From NCBI RefSeq assembly GCF_900103345.1, contig NZ_LT629702.1, positions 1,240,001 to 1,304,000 of the forward strand: 64,000 nt of DNA. The letters run 5' to 3'. A program made the position numbers and the translations under genes. The stretch comes from Pseudomonas azotoformans. GTDB taxonomy: Bacteria; Pseudomonadota; Gammaproteobacteria; Pseudomonadales; Pseudomonadaceae. A model generated the notes under the pieces. That model was not told the origin of the DNA and did not search any database. It was given only the letters and a program-made list of their open reading frames with translations. Below, piece after piece: positions 1 to 9,000 of this stretch (positions are counted from its first letter, which is position 1; each line of letters opens with the position of its first letter).

Positions 1-581
1 CTGACCCGGGTCATGCTCTTGTCCAGCAACTGCATCTTGGTGCCGAAGCCGCGCATCATCAGGGTGTAGGCCACCGCATAGATCGGCAACGTCGCCACCG
101 CCAACAGCGCCAGGCGCCAGTTCAGTGTGGCCAGCCACAGCAAGCCGGCCAGCGGCGTGACAACGGCTGCCGTGAGTTCCACCGCATGGTGGGCGACCAG
201 GTGGTGCAGGTCTTCAAGGTCGTCCTGCACCACCTTGCGCACGGCACCGGAGGTGGTGTCGGTGTACCAGCCCAACGGCACGCGCCCGAGCTTGCGCACC
301 ATGGCGTCGCGCAGACTCGACTGCAGGCGGTGGTCGGCCACATGGGTCAGCCACAGCGCCACCCCGCTGGCCATCCAGCCCAGGCTCAAGGCGATCACCA
401 CCAAGGCTGCCCACCCCCACAGGGTATGGTCGTGGGCATCGCCGGCCAGGAGCAGGCGACCCAGTTCGGTCAGGCCGATAAAGGGCACCAGGTTGACCAG
501 CGCGCCCAGGGCGGCGAACACCACACCGAGGCGGATCAGGCGGTTGACCGGGCGTTTCAACATATGGAGGGCAGTGGTCAT
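1..581 (-). CDS. ABC transporter half-transporter, membrane domain (partial, 3' end outside window)
   Basis: Reading the minus strand from an ATG at 581 gives an uninterrupted 193-residue N-terminal part that continues past the window edge. It contains hydrophobic segments (around residues 17-40, 55-78 and 140-175) and the cytoplasmic coupling-type stretch DTTSGAVRKVVQDD, typical of type I exporter-fold permeases fused to an ATPase, as in the YbtP/YbtQ, PchH/PchI and IrtA/IrtB siderophore transporters. The start codon overlaps the stop of the upstream NRPS gene in an ATGA arrangement, so the two are almost surely co-translated. From context it probably handles the NRPS-made siderophore, as exporter or as inner-membrane importer of the ferric complex. 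The ATPase part is not visible here, so the domain order is inferred from family. Confidence 0.82.
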   Translation of the reverse strand, partial: MTTALHMLKRPVNRLIRLGVVFAALGALVNLVPFIGLTELGRLLLAGDAHDHTLWGWAALVVIALSLGWMASGVALWLTHVADHRLQSSLRDAMVRKLGRVPLGWYTDTTSGAVRKVVQDDLEDLHHLVAHHAVELTAAVVTPLAGLLWLATLNWRLALLAVATLPIYAVAYTLMMRGFGTKMQLLDKSMTRV

Positions 582-3500
582 GAGTTTTTCCGCAGGGCCT
601 CAAGCAGGTGGGCAGTGACGAGGTGCACGTGGGGCGGTTCGATCACGCTGAAGTGATTGCCGGGCACGTCGATCAAGTCGAACCGGCCCAGGCACGCGTC
701 CTCCCAGAACGGCGCCGCCAGGTGGCCGACGCCGCCGGTGATGCCGAACGATTGCTGCTCCAGGCAGCGCAGGTACGTCATGTTGCCGAGGAACGGCGGC
801 GGGTCGAACCGTGCCGCGCGCATGCTGTGGCGGCACACGCGGAACAGGGTTGGCACCAGCTCCGGCCCGATGGGCACACCGGCCTGGCCCGACGCCAGGC
901 GTGCATACTCCGCCAGGCGTTCCGCCTGGCTGCGTGCCGACTGTTTCTGCACGGCCAGCGCCAGGGCGTCCAGGCCGGGATCGCCGCTCAGGGCGGCCAT
1001 GGCCCCGGCGGGTACGCGGCGGTTGTCGCGGGCCATCAGCAGGTCGATGGCGCGGTACACGTCGTAGTCCTCGATGTGCGCGCCGAACACGGTCTTCACC
1101 GGGTCCAGGTTCAGGTTGGGCACGAAGATCGCCTCATAGGCCAGCTCTTCATCGGTGTCGATAAACATCGGGATGCTGTCGATCAGGCTCAGGTCGACCA
1201 CCTCCATGCCGCGTTCGAGCAAGCGCCGGGCGACTTCGGTGGCCAGCAGCCCGCCCAGGCAATAGCCGATCAACTGGAAACGCTGGTGGCCGTCGGCAAT
1301 CAGGCGTTCGGCGTAGTCCTGGGCCACGCTTTCGATCAGGCGCTTGGGTTCCAGGGCCAGGTATTGCTCGGTGTCGGCCACTGCAAAGCCGAGCACCGGC
1401 CCGGCCTGCTGCTCGGCCAGGGCACGGCCCAGGTGTTGGAAATAATCCAGGGTGCCGAGGGCCGCATGGAACATCACCCGCACCGGGCCGACCTCGCCAC
1501 CGCCAAACGGCACCACCAGCGCGTTGCTGCTGGATGAGCGCTGCGCTTCAGCGCTGATGGCTGCGGCGCTCGGCGTGCTTTCGCCATGCTTGAGCAGGCG
1601 CGCGAGGGCGGCGATGTTCGGCTCGTTGAGCATCTGCCGCAGCAGGGTGTCGTAGCTCAGGCCCTGGGCCTGGGGCAGTTGCTCACGCAACTGGCCGGCG
1701 ACGCGGGCCAGGATCAGCGAGTCGGCGCCTTTCTCGTAGAAGCTGTCATCCACACCGATCTGTGCCAGCCCCAGGGCTTCGGCCCACAGGCGGCACAATT
1801 GGGCGGTGAGTGGATTGCTCGGTGCGTCCTGGCCGGCAGGCGCCTGGGCATCGACGGCGGGTCGCCAGGCGGCTAGCGTGCGGCGGTCGACCTTGCCGTT
1901 GGCCGTCAACGGCATGCGGTCCAGCACTTGCAGGTGCGCCGGCAGCATATAGTCAGGCAGGCGTTGGGCCAGGGCACGGCGCAGGCTGTCGACACTCAGG
2001 CGGTGCACGCCAGCCTTGAAGCGGGCGGCGAACACCTGCATGCCTAGGGCGACCAGCGGATGATCGGCGTGGGGCAGGGCGGGCAGGCATTCGCCGCCGA
2101 ATGCCTGGATACGTGCCTGCCAGATCTCGGCGTTGCGCAAGCCGCTGCGGCCATGCTCGTGGTCGCCGTTGACCGGGGTCATCATGAAGCCCTGGGTCAG
2201 CAGGATCGGCGGCCATTCGCCGGTGGGTTCGCTGAACACCAGCCAGCCGCCGGGGCGCAGCAGCTCAGTGATGTGGCTGAGGCTGGTGTCGATGTCCTTG
2301 ACGCTGTTGAGCATGCCTGCGCACAGCACGATATCCACGCTGTTGCTGGCCAGGCCCTGCGGGCGGTAGTCCTGGTCGATGTCGAGCACGCCGTAGCGCA
2401 CCCATGGCTGGTCGGCAAAACGCTGCTTGGCCGCCGGCAGGAAAAACGCGGTCATGTCAGTGAACAGGTAATCGACGTCCAGGCCATCGAGCAGGCTGAT
2501 CACCGACGCGCTGGTGGCGCCAGTGCCGGCACCGATTTCGAGGATGCGCAGCGGTCCGTCACCCTCATGGTGGGTGGCGAGTCGATTGATCAACGCCGCG
2601 ATGCTGTGGTTGTTGTAGCGCGACACCGCATCCCCGCCGTACAGCTGCAAGGCACGCTCCTGACGGCCCTGGGGGAACAACAGGTCGAACGGGTTGACTT
2701 CGCCGCGCAACAATTGCGGCAACTGGCGCACGTGGTCGAGCTGATAGTCGAGCAGCGCCTGGCTGCACAGGCCCGAGGTGACGGCTTGCTCCACCCGGCC
2801 CCAGGCCAGCGCCGGTTCCGGTGCAGTGTGTGGCAGGCGATAGCGCGTGTGCTCAAGGCGCAACAGGCCCGCTGCACACAAGGCCTCCAGCCAACGGCGC
2901 ACCAGCCAGTGATGGCGGGGTTCTGCCTGCAAAGCCCGCAGGATGTGCTCGACATCCGGCTCGACCTGCTCAGCGCGGAACAGCCCGGCCTTGAGCATCA
3001 CGTCCAGCATTGAGCTCAAGGCGGCGGCATTGAGGTCGGCCTGATAGGCGTGCACCTGTTGTGCTTCGAAGGAGCCGACCTGGTTCTCGGCATAGCGGTT
3101 GACGGCATTGAGCAACGGCGCTCCAGGCAGCGGCGCAGGTTCGGCACGCGCCGGGGTGACAAACGCCAGCAGCTCGCCGTTGAGCAGGCTGGCCGCGCCG
3201 TCCACGCCTGGTGTGGCGAGCAATGCGGCGTCGATTTCGCCCAATTCCACGCGGTGCCCACGCACCTTGACCTGGCCATCCTCACGGCCGAGGAATTCCA
3301 GTTCGCCACCCGGCAGGTAGCGCCCACGGTCGCCGGTGCGGTACAGGCGCTGGCCGTCGAGAGGGTGGGCAAAGAAGCGTGCCTCACTGAGTGCCTGATC
3401 CCCCAGGTAACCCTGGGCCAGCCCGACACCGGTGATGTACAGCTCGCCGGGCACCCAGGTCGGCGCATCGCGCCATTGGCCGTCGAGCACACGAAAGCCC

Positions 3501-6034
3501 TGGTTGGCCAGGGGCAGGCCGTAGGGGATGCTGCGCCACGCCGGGTCAATGGTGCCGATGGGGTGCAGGTTGGACCAGATCGACGCCTCGGTCGCACCGC
3601 CCAGGCCGACCAGCTTCAGGCCGGGCAGCAACGCGTGCAGTTGTGGCGGCAGGTTCAACGGGATCCAGTCACCGGACAACAGCGCCAGGCGCAGGCTGTC
3701 CAGTGGCCGTGGCTCGGCCTGCAGGTAGTGGGCGAGCATGTGCAACTGCGCCGGCACCGAATTCCACAGCGTGACCTGATGGCGCTGCACCTGTTCGGCC
3801 CAGTGCGAAGGGTCTGCGCCCCGCGCCGGGTCGGGCAGTACCAGCGTGCCGCCTACGGCAAGCGGGCCGAACAGGTCGTACACCGACAGATCGAAACTCA
3901 GCTGCGCCAGCCCGAGCACGCGGTCGCCGGCGTTGACCTGGAAGCGCCGGTTGATGTCTTGCACGGTATTGAGCGCGGCACGATGACTGATCATCACGCC
4001 CTTGGGCTCGCCGGTGGAGCCGGAGGTGTAGATCACATAGGCCAGGTCATCGGCGCTGGCATCGACGGTTTCGAAACCCGGTGCAGCCGGCGGCAGTTGG
4101 TCCACGGCATGAAACTGCACGGCATGCGGCAGTGGCGTATCGGGCAGGGCGCGGGATTGCCCCAGCACATGGCGTACCCCTGCGCCCTGCAGGATGCGGT
4201 CGCGCCGGGCGGCCGGCGCGCTGCTGTCGAGGGGCAGGTAGGCGGCGCCCGCCAGCAGCGCACCGTAGGCGGCCACCACCTGGTCGAGGCCCTTGGGAAT
4301 CAGGATCGCCACCGGTTCCTGGGCGGCGCAGCCGGCGTCACGCAGGGTCGAGGCCACCGCCAGGGCGCGGGCGACGAGTTCTGCGTAAGTCAGGCTGCCA
4401 TGGGCGTCGATCACCGCCACGGCATTGGGGTGTTCCCAGGCCATGGCCAGCAAGCCGTCATGCAGGCGGCCGGTGGGCAAGGGGGCGGCGGTGGCATTCG
4501 CGGCCAGGCGCTCGCGTTGCTGCCAGGCCGGCAAGGGCACATCGATGGGATGGTCCCAGGCCGCCGGGTCATTCGCCAGCAGCTGCAATTGGGCGAGTAA
4601 GGCCTGCTGCATGTCCTCGATCAAGCCTTCAGGGAACACGCCCTGGCGTACGTCCCAGTGGATGTGCAAGCCGTGACGGTCATCCATCACCTGGCAGTCC
4701 AGCGTCACTTGCGGGGTCTGGGTGATCCCGTGGCCGACCTGGCGTTGACTGCCCGCTGGCGGTTCGACGCCCAGGCCGATGGCGCTGGTGAACACCACCG
4801 GCATGGCGGCGGCCTCACGTCCGCGTCGACGGCCGATTTCCCGCATCACTTGGATACCGGAAAACAGCCGGTGCTCCAGGTCGGCAAACAACTGACCGCC
4901 CAATTGCCGGGCCTGGTGGGTGAAGTCCTGGCCCTGGGGATCCTTGACGTGCAGCAGGCTGACCGAGGTGAAATCCCCCACCAGCCGATCCACCTGCGGG
5001 TGCAGTGGCAAGCGGTTGAGCAACGTCAGGTTGAGGCTGAAGGCGGGTTGTTGGCTCCAGCGTTGCAAGGTGCCGACATAAGCGGCGAGCACCACCAGGG
5101 TCGGCGTGAGGCCGCGCTCGCTGGCGGCGCTCTTGAGGGCTGCCCAGTGCGTAGGGTCCAGGTGCGCCGACTGGCGCTGGAAGCGCGGCACGCTGATGTC
5201 TTCGCCACTCAGCGGCGTGGGCAGCCGGGGCGCGGCGGGCAACTCATCGATACGCGCCAGCCAGTAGTCGCGGTCGCGTTGATGACGGCTGCCTTCGAGC
5301 AGTCCACGCTCGGCCAGCAGGTAGTCACGGAAGCTGATGTCCAGGGCCGGCAACACCGCCTGAGGGTCGTGCAGCAATTGCTCCAGCTCATTGAACAGCA
5401 ACTGCGCGCTGGCCCAGTCGGCAAGCAATGAGTCCATGGAAAAGTGCAGCGTGTCGCCGTTGTCACTGTGGCTCAGGCGCAATTCGAAGAGGGGCCAGAC
5501 GTCGGTGGGGTAAAGCTTTTGCTCCATGGCCTGGCGGATCTGTTGCACGGCCTGTTGGTGCTGCTCGCGGGTGGCGCCCCGCAGGTCCGTGACGGCTACC
5601 GGGTAGTGGCCGACGTCGGCGAGAACCCGTTGCGAACCTTCGCTGGCGATCACGGCGCGAAGCATCGGGTGACGGGCGATCAGTTGGTTCCAGGCCTGTT
5701 CCACCCGTTGCGGGTCGAGGCTCGGCCAACTCAGTTCGAGGTAGCCATGGCAGGCCACGTTGCCGTAGCCAAATGATGATTGGCGCCCCAGCAGGTAGGC
5801 GTTCTGCACATCGGTCAGGGGAAAGGGCGCGTGGTACTGCGCCGGGTCGGCCTCGACCAGCGGGTGCTCCTGGCGTTCCAGCAGTTGCAGGATTTGCTGC
5901 TTGTGTTCACGCAACTGGGCCAGGCGTTCGGCGTTGAGCAGGCCTTGGGGCGCGCGGAATTTCAGTTGGCCATCCTGTGGCCAGAGTTCGACGCCCAGGG
6001 ACTTGAGTTCGTTTAACAGTGTGGCGGCGGGCAT
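578..6034 (-). CDS. NRPS: TubC dock-Cy-A(Cys)-MT-PCP-TE, PchF-like terminal module
   Basis: This 1818-residue terminal siderophore synthetase starts at the ATG at 6034, which has AGGAG 8 nt upstream. An overlapping ATG at 6073 (14 nt after a weaker AAGG) would add 13 residues. Domains: TubC-type docking (1-55); heterocyclization Cy (about 70-500) with the DxxxxDxxS motif DSLLADWAS (D201, D206, S209); adenylation from about 525, with YTSGSTGEPKG (669) and GGATEASIW; a methyltransferase inserted in the A domain (motif ILEIGAGTG near 1164); LTANGKVDRR near 1376; PCP with serine 1439 in GADSL; thioesterase to the end. The A-domain pocket reads D-L-Y-N-L-S-L-I-W-K, the known cysteine code. The order matches PchF of pyochelin synthesis. 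The thioesterase nucleophile position is GYCLGG (Cys1592), with Asp1619 and His1794 as likely partners. Cysteine activation and thiazoline formation are strong inferences; the final product is not known. Confidence 0.93.
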   Translation of the reverse strand: MPAATLLNELKSLGVELWPQDGQLKFRAPQGLLNAERLAQLREHKQQILQLLERQEHPLVEADPAQYHAPFPLTDVQNAYLLGRQSSFGYGNVACHGYLELSWPSLDPQRVEQAWNQLIARHPMLRAVIASEGSQRVLADVGHYPVAVTDLRGATREQHQQAVQQIRQAMEQKLYPTDVWPLFELRLSHSDNGDTLHFSMDSLLADWASAQLLFNELEQLLHDPQAVLPALDISFRDYLLAERGLLEGSRHQRDRDYWLARIDELPAAPRLPTPLSGEDISVPRFQRQSAHLDPTHWAALKSAASERGLTPTLVVLAAYVGTLQRWSQQPAFSLNLTLLNRLPLHPQVDRLVGDFTSVSLLHVKDPQGQDFTHQARQLGGQLFADLEHRLFSGIQVMREIGRRRGREAAAMPVVFTSAIGLGVEPPAGSQRQVGHGITQTPQVTLDCQVMDDRHGLHIHWDVRQGVFPEGLIEDMQQALLAQLQLLANDPAAWDHPIDVPLPAWQQRERLAANATAAPLPTGRLHDGLLAMAWEHPNAVAVIDAHGSLTYAELVARALAVASTLRDAGCAAQEPVAILIPKGLDQVVAAYGALLAGAAYLPLDSSAPAARRDRILQGAGVRHVLGQSRALPDTPLPHAVQFHAVDQLPPAAPGFETVDASADDLAYVIYTSGSTGEPKGVMISHRAALNTVQDINRRFQVNAGDRVLGLAQLSFDLSVYDLFGPLAVGGTLVLPDPARGADPSHWAEQVQRHQVTLWNSVPAQLHMLAHYLQAEPRPLDSLRLALLSGDWIPLNLPPQLHALLPGLKLVGLGGATEASIWSNLHPIGTIDPAWRSIPYGLPLANQGFRVLDGQWRDAPTWVPGELYITGVGLAQGYLGDQALSEARFFAHPLDGQRLYRTGDRGRYLPGGELEFLGREDGQVKVRGHRVELGEIDAALLATPGVDGAASLLNGELLAFVTPARAEPAPLPGAPLLNAVNRYAENQVGSFEAQQVHAYQADLNAAALSSMLDVMLKAGLFRAEQVEPDVEHILRALQAEPRHHWLVRRWLEALCAAGLLRLEHTRYRLPHTAPEPALAWGRVEQAVTSGLCSQALLDYQLDHVRQLPQLLRGEVNPFDLLFPQGRQERALQLYGGDAVSRYNNHSIAALINRLATHHEGDGPLRILEIGAGTGATSASVISLLDGLDVDYLFTDMTAFFLPAAKQRFADQPWVRYGVLDIDQDYRPQGLASNSVDIVLCAGMLNSVKDIDTSLSHITELLRPGGWLVFSEPTGEWPPILLTQGFMMTPVNGDHEHGRSGLRNAEIWQARIQAFGGECLPALPHADHPLVALGMQVFAARFKAGVHRLSVDSLRRALAQRLPDYMLPAHLQVLDRMPLTANGKVDRRTLAAWRPAVDAQAPAGQDAPSNPLTAQLCRLWAEALGLAQIGVDDSFYEKGADSLILARVAGQLREQLPQAQGLSYDTLLRQMLNEPNIAALARLLKHGESTPSAAAISAEAQRSSSSNALVVPFGGGEVGPVRVMFHAALGTLDYFQHLGRALAEQQAGPVLGFAVADTEQYLALEPKRLIESVAQDYAERLIADGHQRFQLIGYCLGGLLATEVARRLLERGMEVVDLSLIDSIPMFIDTDEELAYEAIFVPNLNLDPVKTVFGAHIEDYDVYRAIDLLMARDNRRVPAGAMAALSGDPGLDALALAVQKQSARSQAERLAEYARLASGQAGVPIGPELVPTLFRVCRHSMRAARFDPPPFLGNMTYLRCLEQQSFGITGGVGHLAAPFWEDACLGRFDLIDVPGNHFSVIEPPHVHLVTAHLLEALRKNS

Positions 6035-6072
6035 GGCTACAGCTCCTGGAAAAAGGGAAGGGTGCGCGGGCA

Positions 6073-9000
6073 TCAAATGGCGCCTTCTTCAACGGGGTGC
6101 GAGGTGGGCCGGCGCTCAAGGATTTGCGCCACGTCCACCAGGGTGGCGGCGCCGAACAGCTGGCCCATGGGCAGTTCCAGGCCCAGGCGGCTGCGCAGCA
6201 TTTCGAGGAAACGCGTGGCCAGCAGGCTGTCGCCGCCCAGGCGGAAAAAGTTGTCATGGCGCGACACGCCCGGCACGTTGAGCAAGTGCTGCCAGAGTTC
6301 GGCGATCACCTGCTCGGTGGGGCCTCGGGGTTGTTCGTCCACGGGCGGGCGCGAGCGTGCAGCGGCGGCCAACGGTGCCAGCAGCGCCCGGCGGTCGACT
6401 TTGCCGTTGCTGCTCAGCGGCAGGTGCTCCAGTACCAGGATCTGTTCCGGGCGCATATACGCCGGCAGGCACTGTTCCAGATGTTGCGCCAATGCTTCGG
6501 CGCAGGTACTGGCGGTGACGGCAGCCATCAGCCGGTTGTCCGCCACCAGCGCCACGGCGCTGCTCACGCAGGCATGCCGGGCCAGGGCGGCTTCGATTTC
6601 ACCCAGTTCGATGCGATGGCCACGGATTTTCACCTGGGTATCGGCGCGACCGAGAAACTCCAGCAGCCCCTCGGGGCGATAGCGACCCAGGTCGCCGGTG
6701 CGGTACCAGCCGTCGACAAAGCGTTCGGCATTCAACTGCGGTGCATGGCGGTAGCCACGGGCGACACCGGCACCGCCGATCCACAGCTCGCCGGTGACCC
6801 AGTCCGGGCAATCGCGACCCACGCTATCGACCACCCGATACGCCTGGTTGGCCAGCGGCACGCCGTAGGGAATCGAGCGCCAGCCGGGCAGCGTGTGGCG
6901 CACCTCGAAGTGGTTGGACCAGATCGCCGCTTCGGTGGCACCGCCCAGGGCAATGAAGCGGCACGGCGCGGCCTGTTGCTGCAGGCGCTGGGGCAGGTCG
7001 AGGCCGATCCAGTCGCCGGACAGCAAGGCCACCTTCAGGGCCAGCGGCTGGCGCTCATGATCATTGGCTTCCAGCAGCATATCGAGCAGCGCCGGCACGC
7101 TGTTCCACAGTGTCACGTGGTGCTGTTGCAGGGCCTTGAGCCAGGCCCGTGCATCGCGGCGCTGGTCTTCTTCGATCAACACCAGGGCGCCGCCTACCGA
7201 CAGCAGGCCGAACAGGTCGTACACCGACAGGTCGAAGTCCAGCGCCGACAGGGCCAGCCCACGGTCGGTGGCGTCGATGCCATAGCAGCGGTTGATCTCG
7301 GCCACGGTGTTCATCGCGGCCCGGTGGGTCATCTCCACGCCCTTGGGTTGGCCGGTCGAGCCGGAGGTGTAGATCACGTAAGCCAGCTCGTGTGCCGCCA
7401 GCGTGCGCGGCGCGGCCAGGGGTGTGGCTTTCTGCGCGAGGGATGGCTTCAGGTGCTGGACGCTCGGCAGCTGCGGGTCATGCTCGGCGAGCATCAGGGT
7501 CACGCCGGCCTGTTGCAGGATGCGTTGGCAGCGTTGCAGCGGTTGGTCCACACCTACCGGCAGATACGCGGCCCCCGCGGCCAATATGCCCAGCACGCTG
7601 GCGATCTGTTGCGGGCCTTTGGCCAGGGACACGGCTACCAGGTCACCCGGTGCGACGCCGGCGTCGACCAGGCTGTGGGCGATACGCAGCGCGCGGTCGG
7701 CGAGCTCGCCATAACTCAGGGCGCCGTGCGCGCCCCACAGCAGGGCCGGGCGTTGCGGCGCCTGGCGCGCCTGTTCAAAGAACCCCTGGTGCAGCGTCGG
7801 GTCACCCGGCACGCCTGGCCCTGGGGCATTGAGCTGTGCACGCAGCGCTGCCTGGGCCACCGGCAGCAGGTCCGGCGGTGCGCTGTCCCAGGGCTGTTCG
7901 GCCAGCCAGTCGAGGCTCTGCAGGTAGGCGGCGAACAACGCTTCGACCAGGCCTTCGGGAAACAGCCCAACCACGCGGTCCCAGTTCAAGGCGATGCCGC
8001 CGTCGGCTTCCACCACTTGATGGTCAAGCCACACCTGCGGCGTTTGCGTGAGGCCGAACACCTGCTTGGCGAACGGCCCGTCCTGGGGGGCGGCGGTGCC
8101 GTCCGGCACGCCCAGCGCACTGGTGAAGACCACGGGCATGCTCACCTGTTGCTCACCGTTGGTGCGGGCCAGTTGCCGCAACAGGCTGACCGAACCCATG
8201 CAGCGGTGCTCCAGCGCTTCGCCCAGGGTTTGCTGGGTGCGCCGGGCGCGGTCGATCCAGCGTTCGCCGGGCACAGGCACATAACCGAGCAGGGTCAGCG
8301 AGGTGAAGTCGCCGAGTACCTGGTCGATCTGTGGGTGCAAGGGGCGGCGGTCGAACAGGGTGAGGTTGAGGCTCAGGTCCGGGCGTGTACTCCAGCGTCC
8401 AAGGGTTTCGGCGAAGGCACAGAGCAATACGGCCGAGGCGGTCAGGCCATGCTGCTGGGCCTTGGCCAGGATCGCCTGCCAGGCCTCGGCGCCGATTTGC
8501 CCTTGCAGGCGTTCGAAGCGCGGGCGTCCCAGGCTGGCGGGGTCGGCGGCGAGCGGCAGTTGCGGAGCGGGTGGCAGCGCGGGCAAGCGTTCCTCCCAGA
8601 AGCGCTGTGCGGCCTGCCGTTCGGCGGGCTCGACGGCGGACTGCAACTGGTAGTCGCGGAACGACAGTTCCAGCGCCGGCAATGCTTGCTCGGGCTGACG
8701 GTACAAGGCGTCAAGCTCGGTGTAGAAGCGCAGGATGCTCAGGGCGTCCAGGATCAGGTTGTCCAGGCTGATGGCCAGCCGGGAATGTCGCCCGAACGTC
8801 ACGGCCTGCACATCGAACAGCGGCCACTGGCCTGGATCGAACACGCGATGGGCGCAGTGCTCGCGCAGGTCGTCAAGGCTGGCATGGCCCTGGCCGATAA
8901 CGAACGCGGGCACCTCGCGCAGAATGCGCGCCTGGCCTGCTTGATCGAACACCGCACGGAGCATGTCGTGACGCTCGATCAGGCGCTGCAGCGCGTGTTG

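Noticed and set aside
6074..6076. TTG start of the second NRPS at 6076
   Set aside because: The ATG at 6034 has a far better ribosome binding site and starts directly at the TubC-type docking domain.
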